Positions 43,789-53,731 of a stretch of 64,000 bases of DNA are shown piece after piece (the first letter of the stretch is position 1; every line of letters begins with the position of its first letter). The position numbers and the translations under genes are program-made. The notes beneath the pieces were generated by a model, which was not told where the DNA came from, ran no database searches, and saw only the letters and a program-made list of their open reading frames with translations. Source of the stretch: JANMZO01 sp963763135. Its GTDB lineage: Bacteria > Actinomycetota > Acidimicrobiia > Acidimicrobiales > JANYDT01. The stretch is taken from assembly GCA_963763135.1 (NCBI GenBank), contig CAVXNJ010000012.1, positions 1,302,001 through 1,366,000 on the forward strand. The letters run 5' to 3'.

Positions 43789-45208
43789 ATGCCAGAGACC
43801 GCTCATTCCATCGACCGACCAAACGTGATCCTCATCAATTGCGATGACCTGGGATACGGCGATCTTGGTTGTTACGGCTCCACCATCAACAAGACGCCGG
43901 CGATCGACCGCCTCGCCTCAGAGGGGCTTCGCTGCGACGACTTCTACATGGCGTCTCCCGTGTGTTCCCCGTCGCGCGGGGCCATGCTGACAGGTTCCTA
44001 CCCGCCCCGGATCGGTTTCGGATCATTCAACGGAAGGATGGTGTTGTTTCCTGGGCACGCGGTCGGCCTGTCACCGACGGAAGTCAGTTTGGCGCGGGTG
44101 CTCTCCAACGCCGGGTATCGAACGCAGATGATCGGCAAGTGGCATTGCGGTGACCAACCCGGCTTCCTCCCGACCGACCACGGTTTTGATCACTACTTCG
44201 GAATTCCGTTCAGCCACGACATGGGCCGCCAGGCCGACACCCCGTCGTTCCTTCCACAGCATCCCCTTCCGTTGCTGCTCGACACCGACGTTATCGAGCA
44301 GCAGCCCGACCTGGCTTCCCTGACCGAGCGCTACACCGTAGAAGCCGTGAAGTTCCTGCGGTCAGCAAGATCAGAGCCGTTCTTTCTGTACTGGGCCCAT
44401 ATGTATGTGCACTTACCGTTGTACGTGCAGGAGCGCTTCGCCAAACAGTCCAATAACGGGCCCTACGGAGCCGCCGTCGAGACGATCGATTGGGCGACCG
44501 ATGTGATCTTGAGGGAAGTACGTTCGCTTGGCCTGGAGGAGAACACGATTGTGATCTTCACGAGCGACAACGGATCGCTCGGCAACAACCTTTCGCCTCA
44601 CGGCGGCAACGGCCAGCCACTCGGCGGAAGCAACGGCTCACTGCCGCGGCACCAAGGGCTCGACCTGGGAAGGTGGGCAGCGCGTCCCGGGGATCGTCAA
44701 GTGGCCGGCCAGGATCAAGCCGGGCCGCGTCACAACTGAAGTGCTTCTGTCCATGGACCTCTATCCCACGCTCGCCGCGTGCTGCGGCGCTGAAGCGCCA
44801 AGTGATCGCACCATCGACGGACGCGATGTGCGCGCCGTATGGTTCGAAGACTCGGCCCCATCGCCGCACGAGGCCTTCTTCTACTACTGGATGAACGACC
44901 TCGAAGCGGTTCGGGTCGGAGAGTGGAAGTTGCATTTCTCCAAGAAGGGCAAGGAGATGCTCGAGCTGTACAACCTGGATGAGGACGAGGCCGAGACTAC
45001 GAACCTTGCGGATCAACGGCCGGAGATCGTCGCCGAACTGCAGGCGCATGCCGAGCGGGCGCGGGTGTCGTTGGGTGACGCGCGCCTCGAGCGGATCGGC
45101 AATGACATTCGTCCGATAGGCCGCGTCGAGAACCCGAAGCCGCTCACGACCTTCGACCCCGAACACCCGTATTACATGGCCGAATACGACCTGAGCGACC
45201 GCGGCTGA
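43789..45208 (+). pseudogene. Sulfatase (arylsulfatase family) interrupted by a +1 frameshift
   Basis: The 5' frame (ATG 43789) gives NVILINCDDLGYGDLGCYG (metal-binding Asp pair), the formylglycine site CSPSR with Cys59, GKWHCG, and TSDNGSLGN. Near 44644 the frame breaks. Removing one C from ctgccgcggc (44641-44650) restores the expected LRGTKGSTWEGGQRVPG and the rest of a normal sulfatase, TEVLLSMDLYPTLAACCG to the TGA at 45208, about 473 aa in all. As read, the protein ends early at 44739 and lacks its C-terminal domain. A true mutation or a single-base sequencing error are both possible. Confidence 0.88.
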
Positions 45209-45270
45209 TCCGCTGCTGACCCTGCCGGCCGGCGCTCGCGCGCTTCTTCATCGGCCGGAGATACAGTCGG

Positions 45271-46275
45271 GTGGTGGCCACGCCCAAAAGTCCCGCCGTT
45301 GAAATCACCGTTGGTGAGCGGGTTGTTCGCGTCTCGAATCCCGACCGCGTGTACTTCCCGGCCATCGGGGCCACGAAGCTTGATCTGGTCAACTACTACC
45401 TGAGTGTCGGGCCGGGGATAGTGAACGCGCTCCGACAACGACCATGCATGCTGCACCGGTTTCCGACCGGCATTTCCGGAGAGAAGGTTCACCAGAAACG
45501 CCTACCCAAGGGGGCTCCTCCATGGGTTGGCACCGTCCGACTGCATTTCCCGCGCTACGGCCTTCACGCCGATGAGCTCTGCGTGACCGAGTTGGCCGAG
45601 GTCATCTGGGCCGTGCAGATGTCGACCGTCGAATTCCATCCGTGGAACTCTCGGGCCGCCGACACCGAATCGCCCGACGAGTGGCGCATCGACCTCGACC
45701 CGATGCCCGACTGCCCGTTCTCCACGGTGCAACGGGTGGCGCACGTGGCCCATGAGGTGCTCGATGAGCTCGGTGCAATCGGGTTCCCGAAGACGTCAGG
45801 CGGTCGCGGAATCCACATCTATGTGCGCATAGCACCGTCACATAGTTTTGCCGACGTTCGTCGCGCCGCACTCGCCTTCGCCCGGGAAGTCGAACGACGC
45901 GCGCCATCTGACGTCACGACCACCTGGTGGCGCAAGGACCGCGACCCATCGACCGTGTTTGTCGACTACAACCAGAACGCACGTGATCACACGATGGCGT
46001 CGGCATATTCGGTGCGCGGTGTCGCCGAAGCCCGGGTCTCAACCCCGATCACCTGGGACGAGATCGACGCCGTGGATCCCAACGACTTCACCATCAACAC
46101 CGTGCCAGCGCGCTTAGCCCGAATCGGCGACCTGCACGCCTCCATCGACACGTCCGTCTTCGCCATCGATCAGCTGTTGGAATGGGCAGAACGAGACGAA
46201 AAGGCGGGGGTCGAAGATCCGGGCGTGCCGGAGGAATCGGAGCCCGCTCCCGAGCCTCCGAAGCGGTCACGGTGA
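45271..46275 (+). CDS. LigD-type polymerase/primase domain protein (stand-alone)
   Basis: 334 aa from GTG 45271 or 45274. The archaeo-eukaryotic primase-like PolDom of bacterial LigD: VSNPDRVYFP at the start, two catalytic Asp in RIDLDPMP (141 and 143), His182 in GGRGIHIYV, and Asp232 in VFVDYNQNARDHTMASAYSVR. It has no ligase or nuclease domain, so it would act in end-joining with separate partners, none in the window. Its stop overlaps the next start (GTGA, 46272-46275). Confidence 0.9.
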   Translation: MVATPKSPAVEITVGERVVRVSNPDRVYFPAIGATKLDLVNYYLSVGPGIVNALRQRPCMLHRFPTGISGEKVHQKRLPKGAPPWVGTVRLHFPRYGLHADELCVTELAEVIWAVQMSTVEFHPWNSRAADTESPDEWRIDLDPMPDCPFSTVQRVAHVAHEVLDELGAIGFPKTSGGRGIHIYVRIAPSHSFADVRRAALAFAREVERRAPSDVTTTWWRKDRDPSTVFVDYNQNARDHTMASAYSVRGVAEARVSTPITWDEIDAVDPNDFTINTVPARLARIGDLHASIDTSVFAIDQLLEWAERDEKAGVEDPGVPEESEPAPEPPKRSR

Positions 46276-47483
46276 GCACCGAGCGCCGCTTCGCGGCGTT
46301 CGGCAACCGGAACTTCCGGCTCTACTTCATCGGCCAGACCGTCTCCAGTATCGGTTCATGGACCCAGACGCTGGCCGTCACGTGGTTAGTGCTGGAGATC
46401 ACCAACCGCAGTGACAAGCTTGGCATTGCGACTGCACTCCAGTTTCTGCCGATGCTGGTGCTCGGAGTCTTCACGGGAGTCGTGGCCGACAAGTTCGACA
46501 ACCGACGCCTTCTGGTTGCGACGTCAACACTCTCCGGGTTGCTGGCCCTGACGTTTGGCGTGGTCCAGTCGAGCGGCCACATCACGATCTGGTGGATCTA
46601 CGGGCTCGCGCTGATGCTCGGCCTGGTGTTGGCCGTCGAACGCCCGACCATGCAGGCCATCCTGTACCAGTTGGTCGGTCCTGAGCTGCTGCCCAACGCG
46701 GTCGCCACAAACGGCACGATCAACTCGGTGTCGCGCTTGATCGGCCCGGCCGTCGGCGGCGCGTTGATTGCCACGGCCGGGGTGGGCGCGTGCTTCTTCG
46801 TCAACGCTGCGTCGTATCTCGTAGTCATAGGCGCACTTATTGCTTTGCGGTCGAGTGAGTTCGTGTCGCGGCCGCTGCTCGGAAGCACGAAGGGGAAGCT
46901 ACGCGAGGGCTTTGCGTACGTGCGTACCCATTCCGCCGTGGCCCGTCCGCTGTTGGTCATGACCGTGATCGGCACTGTCGTCTACAACTTCCAGACGACG
47001 TTTCCATCGATCGTCCGATTCGGATTCCACCGAGGAGCGGGGTCCGTCGGCACGGTGATGAGTGTCAGCGCCATCGGCTCGCTCATCGGCGGTATCTACA
47101 TCGCCGGCATCAAGCCCCACCCGCGTCGGACTCTGGCGATTGCGCTGGCCGGCTTAGCGGTGACCTGCCTGGCCCTGTCGATCACCCCCGGGTTCTGGCC
47201 ATTCGTATCGGTCAGCATCTTGCTGGGCTTCGCCTCCGCATCGTTTCAATCGGTCAACACCGTGGTGCTTCAGCAGGCCACCGAACCCGCCATGCAGGGT
47301 CGGGTTATGGCGCTCCACCAGATGGCCTGGTTCGGCAGCACCCCGGTGGGCTCCGTGCTGATGGGTTGGATCATCCAGATCTCGTCACCCCGGGTTCCCT
47401 TTGCCTTGGGGGGCCTCTCCGCCGTGATCTGCGGCCTGTTCGTAGTCGGCCGCCCGAGTCGCCGAGCCCTCGCCACGCCCTGA
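46272..47483 (+). CDS. MFS transporter
   Basis: 403 aa from GTG 46272, overlapping the LigD-type gene's stop by 4 nt. Twelve predicted helices, FRLYFIGQTVSSIGSWTQ and the MFS loop GVVADKFDNRRLLVATST typical of the MFS_3 group (same family type as the exporter at 33993). The link to a DNA repair polymerase is positional only. Confidence 0.86.
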   Translation: MSTERRFAAFGNRNFRLYFIGQTVSSIGSWTQTLAVTWLVLEITNRSDKLGIATALQFLPMLVLGVFTGVVADKFDNRRLLVATSTLSGLLALTFGVVQSSGHITIWWIYGLALMLGLVLAVERPTMQAILYQLVGPELLPNAVATNGTINSVSRLIGPAVGGALIATAGVGACFFVNAASYLVVIGALIALRSSEFVSRPLLGSTKGKLREGFAYVRTHSAVARPLLVMTVIGTVVYNFQTTFPSIVRFGFHRGAGSVGTVMSVSAIGSLIGGIYIAGIKPHPRRTLAIALAGLAVTCLALSITPGFWPFVSVSILLGFASASFQSVNTVVLQQATEPAMQGRVMALHQMAWFGSTPVGSVLMGWIIQISSPRVPFALGGLSAVICGLFVVGRPSRRALATP

Positions 47484-47649
47484 ATCGGCAGCATCCGGTT
47501 CGACGACGGCACACGTCGCTGTACCGATCTCTGCGCTCTGGTGCCCCGTACTTGCGGAGCCAAGAGCGGTCTTTAGTTCGCGGCCGACTTGCGACTTGGC
47601 ATCCCTTCGCTAACCTCGGCGGAAATCCACCAACTCGAAATGGACAACC

Positions 47650-48123
47650 ATGAGCGCAAACGCACAAGCAGCATACGAAGCACTGAGCAGCCTGATCGGC
47701 AAAGAACCCGTCGCGGGCGATTGGTTCGAGCTCACCCAGGAACGAATCAACGCCTTCGCTGACACGACTCTCGATCATCAGTTCATCCACATCGACCCGG
47801 TGCGCGCCGCCCAGACTCCCTTCGGTGGAACGATCGCCCACGGGTTCCTCACCCTCAGCATGCTCGTCCATCTGTCGACCAGCATCCCGTCCGACTTCAC
47901 CAAGCTCGACGGCATTCTCATGGGCGTCAACTACGGCATGAACAAGGTTCGTTTCATCAACCCTGTCCCGGCCGGTTCACGAATTCGAGCGACCGCGGCG
48001 ACTGTTGCCGTCGACCTGAAGGGCAATGCCGTTGACCAGACCCGCGCCATGACCATCGAGATCGAGGGCGTCGACAAGCCGGCGCTCATCGCGGAATGGA
48101 TCGGCCGCACCGTTTTCGCGTAA
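47650..48123 (+). CDS. MaoC-family dehydratase (R-specific enoyl-CoA hydratase)
   Basis: 157 aa single hotdog. The hydratase 2 motif is intact: DHQFIHIDPVRA with the catalytic Asp and His, and TPFGGTIAHGFLTLS. Members hydrate trans-2-enoyl-CoA to the R-3-hydroxy form. Start ATG 47650. Monocistronic, convergent with the following hydrolase. Confidence 0.92.
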   Translation: MSANAQAAYEALSSLIGKEPVAGDWFELTQERINAFADTTLDHQFIHIDPVRAAQTPFGGTIAHGFLTLSMLVHLSTSIPSDFTKLDGILMGVNYGMNKVRFINPVPAGSRIRATAATVAVDLKGNAVDQTRAMTIEIEGVDKPALIAEWIGRTVFA

Positions 48124-48159
48124 GGGGAGCAGCCCCGTTCGAAGCGAGCCTTGCGATGT

Positions 48160-48987
48160 TCAACGAGCGAGATGAGCTTCCACCGCAGCCACCCATGTAG
48201 CAGCATGGGTGAGCTGCGGTGAGTGGTACGCCCCATCGATAACCGTGAGTTGGCCATCGGCAACCTCTCGGGCCAGGTCGGCAGCCTGATCCACGAACGG
48301 ATGGTCGTGCTCGCCGACGATGACGGTCACCGGGCAGGTGATCTCGCCAAGACGGGCTCGCACCGACGCGGCGCCCGGAGAAAAGAGTTCGCCTCCGAGA
48401 GCCTTCAACGCGAAAGGGTCAAATCCGGCCGACATCTGCTCCTTGATCGACTGCCATTCGACCGGCGTGGTTGCTGCGATCAGTGGCTCCTCCGGCCCCG
48501 ACCACGCGTTCAGATCCGGGAGACCGCCGGCCGGGTCGTATTGGTCCATGAACGCCTTCATCAGAGCCGCGGTTCCTGCGTCGTCCGGGACGAAGGACCA
48601 TCCGCTGGTGTCCATCAGGATCAGCGAGCGCACGAGATCCGGTCGGGCCAGGGTGACGCGGAGAGCGATAGCGCCACCCATCGAATGACCCAGGAGGTCA
48701 ACGGGTCGACCGACGTTCGCGTCGAGAAGCGCAATGAGGTCAGTCGCCGACCGGTCGATCGAGTAGCGATCAGTCGATCCGAGCTTCTGCGACCGTCCGT
48801 GCCCGCGGTGATCAACCGTGACGACCCCGCGGGATCCAGCCAGCGACCCGACGTGCATGGCGAAATCGTGCGAAGAACCTGAGAAGCCGTGGCAGAGAAC
48901 GAGGGGTGTGCCCTGGTCGGAACCCCATCGGTCCCAGGCGAGCGAGACATCGTCGACCGAAAACGTGCGGGTCAGGTTGGTGATCAT
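48160..48987 (-). CDS. Alpha/beta hydrolase
   Basis: 275 aa from ATG 48987 (MITNLTRTFSVDD). Complete triad: nucleophile GHSMGG, acid in VGEHDHP, His in AYHSPQL. Oxyanion HGFSGSSHD and VDHRGHGRS complete the fold. Belongs to the broad esterase/lactonase/haloperoxidase-like group; substrate unknown. Confidence 0.9.
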   Translation of the reverse strand: MITNLTRTFSVDDVSLAWDRWGSDQGTPLVLCHGFSGSSHDFAMHVGSLAGSRGVVTVDHRGHGRSQKLGSTDRYSIDRSATDLIALLDANVGRPVDLLGHSMGGAIALRVTLARPDLVRSLILMDTSGWSFVPDDAGTAALMKAFMDQYDPAGGLPDLNAWSGPEEPLIAATTPVEWQSIKEQMSAGFDPFALKALGGELFSPGAASVRARLGEITCPVTVIVGEHDHPFVDQAADLAREVADGQLTVIDGAYHSPQLTHAATWVAAVEAHLAR

Positions 48988-49130
48988 CGGGCGATGGTAA
49001 TCCGACTGTAAGACCAAAGTCCCGCGCCTTCATTATCAGGACATAAGCCTCTTCACGCCCAAACCATCACGATCGACACTGTTCTACGGGCCGTCGCGAC
49101 GGCGACGGTGCTCTCTTCAAGGAGGTTCCG

Positions 49131-49907
49131 ATGCGATTTCACTCCACGCTTCAGCGGCCGCCTCTCACGTCAGTGCCCACATCCGGCTTCGCCGCTCACA
49201 CCGTCGAGGCCGTGAAGGTCTACGGGAGCGGCGAAAACGAGGTCCGTGCTCTCGACGGCGTAACGGTCGGCTTCGATGCCGGAAAGCTCACGGCGATCAT
49301 GGGCCCGTCGGGATCGGGAAAGTCAACGCTGATGCACTGCGTCGCCGGACTCGACACGCTCACATCAGGACACGCCTTCATCGGCGATGTCGACCTGAGC
49401 ACTCTCGACGATGACGAGTTGTCGATGCTCCGCCGAGATCGGGTCGGCTTCATCTTCCAGGCGTTCAACCTCGTGCCGACGCTCAACGCGTTGGAAAACA
49501 TCACGCTCCCCGCGGCGCTGGCCGGGCGGACGATGGACCAGGCAACGCTCGACGCGGTGATCGACACGGTCGGGCTCCGAGACCGCCTCACTCATCGCCC
49601 CAGTGAGCTGTCGGGTGGCCAGCAACAACGCGTCGCCGTCGCCCGCGCCCTGGCGGGGCGTCCGGCGATCGTCTTCGCCGACGAACCGACCGGGAACCTC
49701 GACTCGACCGCGAGCGCCGAGATCCTGGCGTTCATGCGCAACGCTGTACGCGATCTCGGTCAAACAATCGTTATGGTCACACACGATCCGGCGGCAGCGT
49801 GTTTTGCCGACACCGTGATGTTTCTCGCCGACGGTCGAGTCGTGGACCACATGGACAACCCCACGGCCGAGGCCATCTTCGAGCACATGAAGCATCTGGG
49901 AGGTTGA
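49131..49907 (+). CDS. ABC transporter ATP-binding protein (MacB/LolD type)
   Basis: 258 aa with a strong ribosome site (AAGGAGG). Walker A GPSGSGKS (58-65), Q-loop FQAFNLVPTLNALENI, signature LSGGQQQRVAVARAL, Walker B IVFADEPTGNLDS and the H-loop VTHD. This subfamily drives FtsX-type permeases, and one starts 3 nt after this stop. Confidence 0.94.
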   Translation: MRFHSTLQRPPLTSVPTSGFAAHTVEAVKVYGSGENEVRALDGVTVGFDAGKLTAIMGPSGSGKSTLMHCVAGLDTLTSGHAFIGDVDLSTLDDDELSMLRRDRVGFIFQAFNLVPTLNALENITLPAALAGRTMDQATLDAVIDTVGLRDRLTHRPSELSGGQQQRVAVARALAGRPAIVFADEPTGNLDSTASAEILAFMRNAVRDLGQTIVMVTHDPAAACFADTVMFLADGRVVDHMDNPTAEAIFEHMKHLGG

Positions 49908-49910
49908 GCC

Positions 49911-52439
49911 ATGTTCCGCCTCAGCATCCGAACGATCTTCGCCCACAAGCGCCGCCTGCTGTCGACGGTGCTGTCGATCGTGATCGGCATATCGTTCCTT
50001 TCGGGAACATACGTGTTCACCGACTCATTGCACTCGATGTTCGACGACCTCTTCGGTTCGGTTTACAAGCACACCGATGCCGTGGTTCGCTCGTCACAGA
50101 AAATTGACACCGGCCAGGGAGTGTCGATGCGGGGCCGTATCCCGGAGACCCTTCTTCCGACGGTGACAGCCGTCCCAGGCGTGAAGACCGCCAGTGGCTC
50201 CGTATCGGGGTACGCGCGAATCCTGGGTCACGATGGCAAGCCCCTCGGCCGAGACATGGGTTCGCCGAACTTCGGCATGGACATCTCCGACAACGACCTC
50301 AACGTCTGGTCACTCCGAAGCGGCCGGATCCCAAAGGGCTCGACCGAGATGGCCATGGATGCCGCGGCCTTCAAAGAGGGCAAGTTCTCATTGGGTGACC
50401 GGGTCACGGTCCTCAGCCAGCACGGGCAGCAGGTCTTCGTGCTGGTCGGGGTGGTGGGATTCGGCAACACCGACACACCAGCGGGTTCGCGGGTCGCCCT
50501 TTTCGACCTCGACACGGCGCAGATGTTCGTTGCCCAACCCGGGCAGCTCGATGCGATCTCGGTGCGCGGCGACGGCACGCTGACACAGCAAGAACTTGCA
50601 TCGCGCATTTCGGCAGCGATGCCGAAGGGCACCGAGACCCTTACCGGTAAGGCGATGGCGGCCGACGCCAGCGGTGAGATCAAGACCGCCATGGGCTTCT
50701 TCGACACCCTGCTTCTCGTATTCGCCTTCGTCGCGTTGTTCGTCGGATCGTTCATCATCTACAACACGTTCTCGATCGTCGTTGCCCAGCGTCGTCGCGA
50801 GAATGCTCTGCTTCGCGCCATCGGAGCGAGCACAAAACAGGTGCAGTCCGCGATCTTGCTTGAGGCACTCGTTATGGGTGTGATCGGCTCCGCAATCGGT
50901 TTCGGAGCCGGGTTCCTGATGGCGATCATGCTGAAGGGAATGCTCACCGGACTCGGCATCGACCTGCCCAGCAGTGGCCTGGTGTTGCTGCCCCGCACGG
51001 CCGTCGTGGCGTTCGCCGTCGGTATCGTGATCACCGTGGCGTCGGCGGTATTGCCGGCGCGACGTGGTGCGAAGGTGCCGCCGATCGCTGCTATGCGCGA
51101 CGTCGCAATCGAACAGCGACCGGTCACCAGGGCGCGGGTAACCGCAGCCATCCTGATGCTTGTCAGTTCAGTGGTTCTCATCGGCGTCGGGCTGACGGGC
51201 AAGATCGCGATTCTCGGAATTGGCGTCGCCCTGTTGTTCTTCGGCTCATTCGTCGCCGGACCGTTGATGTCACGCCCGGTTGCCTCGTTGCTGGGTAAAC
51301 CCATCGCTCGGCTGCGTGGCATGACCGGGGCCCTGGCACGGGAGAACGCGATGCGCAACCCCAAGCGCACCGCACGCACTGCGGCAGCGCTTCTGGTCGG
51401 CGTCGCTCTCGTGTCGGCGATCTCCGTGTTTGCGTCGTCGGTCAAAGCATCGATCCGAACCGTATTCGACCAGCAGTTCACCGGTGACTTCGTCGTGTCG
51501 ACACAGACCGCCGGGTTCGGTGGCCTTCCGACCTCGCTTGCGCCGAAGCTCTCACAGCTCGACGGGGTCCGGGCGGCCGCAGGCGTCCAGATGGGGCTCG
51601 CCCGAATCAGTGAATCGAACCAGATCGTTACCGTGGTCGATCCCACCGTGGTGGGCAAGGTCTTCGACATGAAGTTCGTCAAGGGAAGTGCTGACGCCCT
51701 CGACCCGACTCATCTGCTCATCTCGAAGAAGAAGGCCGAGTCGGCCAAACTGGCGATTGGCGACACTGTGGCCCTCACGTTCCTCGATGGCCGCACGCAT
51801 GAGCTCAAAGTCGCCGGCATCTACGAGCGTGACCAGCTGGCCGGCCCGTTCACCATCGACAAGAAGCTGTACGCCACCAGTGGAGGTGACCAGTACGACT
51901 TCTCCATCTATGTCGTGAAGGAGAAAGGCGCATCGGCGAAGCAGGTCGAAGCCACGCTGCGCGAAGCGGTCGCGGCATATCCGACCGCGAAACTCGAAAG
52001 CCGCACCGGCTACATCGAATCGCAGGCGAAGCAGGTAGACACGTTCGTCAACCTCCTTTACGGCCTCCTTGCACTGGCGGTGATCATCGCCGTGTTCGGT
52101 ATCGCCAACACGCTGAACCTCTCGGTCCTCGAACGCACGAGGGAACTCGGGCTGTTGCGGGCCGTCGGGTCGACGCGTAAACAGATCCGCTCCATGATCC
52201 GCTGGGAGTCGGTCATCACCGCACTGCTCGGAGCTGTGCAGGGCGTTGTGATCGGCGTCGGTCTCGGCTGGGCGGTCGTGCACGCGCTGAGCAGTCAGGG
52301 TTTCTCACGCTTCCAGGTACCGATCTTCGGACTGGTCGCGGTGCTCGTCGTTGCGATGTTGAGTGGCGTCGCCGCCGCCGCACGACCCGCCCGACGCGCT
52401 GCGAAGCTCGACGTACTCGCGGCCATCTCGAGCGAATAG
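49911..52439 (+). CDS. FtsX/MacB-type ABC permease
   Basis: 842 aa. A membrane helix at the start (LLSTVLSIVIGISFLSGTYVF), a first extracellular MacB-like domain (about 45-250), FtsX core with three helices (about 255-400, LRAIGASTKQVQSAILLEAL), a second membrane block and extracellular domain (about 480-700), and a last FtsX core with LGLLRAVGSTRKQIRSMI. Mechanotransmission-type exporter for lipoproteins, peptides or lipids. Pairs with the preceding ATPase. Confidence 0.92.
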   Translation: MFRLSIRTIFAHKRRLLSTVLSIVIGISFLSGTYVFTDSLHSMFDDLFGSVYKHTDAVVRSSQKIDTGQGVSMRGRIPETLLPTVTAVPGVKTASGSVSGYARILGHDGKPLGRDMGSPNFGMDISDNDLNVWSLRSGRIPKGSTEMAMDAAAFKEGKFSLGDRVTVLSQHGQQVFVLVGVVGFGNTDTPAGSRVALFDLDTAQMFVAQPGQLDAISVRGDGTLTQQELASRISAAMPKGTETLTGKAMAADASGEIKTAMGFFDTLLLVFAFVALFVGSFIIYNTFSIVVAQRRRENALLRAIGASTKQVQSAILLEALVMGVIGSAIGFGAGFLMAIMLKGMLTGLGIDLPSSGLVLLPRTAVVAFAVGIVITVASAVLPARRGAKVPPIAAMRDVAIEQRPVTRARVTAAILMLVSSVVLIGVGLTGKIAILGIGVALLFFGSFVAGPLMSRPVASLLGKPIARLRGMTGALARENAMRNPKRTARTAAALLVGVALVSAISVFASSVKASIRTVFDQQFTGDFVVSTQTAGFGGLPTSLAPKLSQLDGVRAAAGVQMGLARISESNQIVTVVDPTVVGKVFDMKFVKGSADALDPTHLLISKKKAESAKLAIGDTVALTFLDGRTHELKVAGIYERDQLAGPFTIDKKLYATSGGDQYDFSIYVVKEKGASAKQVEATLREAVAAYPTAKLESRTGYIESQAKQVDTFVNLLYGLLALAVIIAVFGIANTLNLSVLERTRELGLLRAVGSTRKQIRSMIRWESVITALLGAVQGVVIGVGLGWAVVHALSSQGFSRFQVPIFGLVAVLVVAMLSGVAAAARPARRAAKLDVLAAISSE

Positions 52440-52478
52440 CCGATCCAACCGAGCGTTCAACAAATCAGGAGAACCGAC

Positions 52479-53129
52479 ATGACCACCATCGACAACGAAA
52501 CAACTCCATACCCGGCGAGGCTCGAAGTCGCCTATCCCGAGCATCTGGACCGGGTCACCACCGCATTCCGACTCATCCTCGCGATTCCGATCATCATCGT
52601 GAGCAGTGTCCTGGCCGGAGGTGGCAGCGAGCGGGTCAGGACCAGCAGCGGCGACTGGGTCACGACAGGCACAGCAAGCGTTACCGCCGGACTCTTCGGT
52701 GCCACACTTCTCATGATCGTCTTCCGACGCCGATATCCACGGTGGTGGTTCGACTTCAGCGTCGAACTCACTCGCTTCAGCACGCGTATCGGTGCGTATC
52801 TCGGACTGCTCACTGACCAGTACCCGTCGACTGTCGACCATCAATCGGTCACGCTCGACGTCGACTATCCCGATGTGGAACGCGACCTCAACCGCTGGCT
52901 GCCACTCGTCAAGTGGTTCCTCGCCATTCCCCACTACATCGTGCTCTTCTTCCTGGCCGTGGGTGCGGTCGTGTCGGTGATCATCGCATGGTTCGCCATC
53001 CTGTTCACCGGCCGCTACCCGCGTGCCCTGTTCGACTACGTAGTTGGCGTCGCCAGATGGGGGCTTCGGGTGCAGGCGTACGCGTTTCTCCTGGTGACCG
53101 ATCGCTACCCACCGTTCTCGCTTCATTGA
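52479..53129 (+). CDS. DUF4389 membrane protein
   Basis: 216 aa, with a good AGGAGA ribosome site. Two homologous halves, each with a helix pair (RLILAIPIIIVSSVLAGG; PLVKWFLAIPHYIVLFFLAVG) and a WW/W-F-rich motif such as YPRWWFDFSVELTRF and YPRALFDYVVGVARW. The duplicated YPxxLFD element is typical for DUF4389. Function unknown; 39 nt after the ABC permease stop, so it may belong to the exporter. Confidence 0.85.
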   Translation: MTTIDNETTPYPARLEVAYPEHLDRVTTAFRLILAIPIIIVSSVLAGGGSERVRTSSGDWVTTGTASVTAGLFGATLLMIVFRRRYPRWWFDFSVELTRFSTRIGAYLGLLTDQYPSTVDHQSVTLDVDYPDVERDLNRWLPLVKWFLAIPHYIVLFFLAVGAVVSVIIAWFAILFTGRYPRALFDYVVGVARWGLRVQAYAFLLVTDRYPPFSLH

Positions 53130-53193
53130 TTCGCAGTTGGTGATTGGCGATTTGGTCGAACGAGATCCGTACACAGAAAGGTGATGAAGACAA

Positions 53194-53715
53194 ATGACAA
53201 CGACACTACGAACCGCACCAGGCCCGACAACCACGCGGACAACCCCTCAGACAACCCCGACGCCGCATGATCTTCAGGACACGAAACCCGATGTGAAGCT
53301 CGTCCTCAGCGGACTGTGGATCGCGATGATGTTCATATTCGCGTACGTCGACATCTTCACGTTCTGGCGCGCCGACGCTATCAACGGTGCACTCGAGGGC
53401 GAGGTCCCCGGCGCCGGCTTCACGATCAACCAGACGTTCCTCGCCCTGACCACGCTCTACGTCATCATCCCGAGTTTGATGGTCGTTGTTTCGCTCCTGG
53501 CCCCGGCCCGGATCAACCGAACCGCCAACATTGCTGCGAGTGTGATCTACGCCCTCACCGTGTTTGGTGCCGCCGTCGGCGAAACCTGGTGGTACTACAT
53601 CCTGGGCAGCGTCGTCGAGGTGCTGCTCCTGCTCACCATCGCTCGAGTCGCATGGAAGTGGCCGACCCGGCGGACCGCCGAATCGTGGACAAGCCGCAAC
53701 GAAATCGACCTTTGA
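53194..53715 (+). CDS. DUF6326-like membrane protein
   Basis: 173 aa. An N-terminal Pro/Thr-rich tail (about 1-30), then four predicted helices: LSGLWIAMMFIFAYVDIFTFW, LALTTLYVIIPSLMVVVSLL, IAASVIYALTVFGAAVGE and YYILGSVVEVLLLLTIA. It resembles DUF6326. Function is unknown. It lies 64 nt after the DUF4389 gene in the same direction. Confidence 0.72.
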   Translation: MTTTLRTAPGPTTTRTTPQTTPTPHDLQDTKPDVKLVLSGLWIAMMFIFAYVDIFTFWRADAINGALEGEVPGAGFTINQTFLALTTLYVIIPSLMVVVSLLAPARINRTANIAASVIYALTVFGAAVGETWWYYILGSVVEVLLLLTIARVAWKWPTRRTAESWTSRNEIDL

Positions 53716-53731
53716 CCACCACGGCTCAGGG

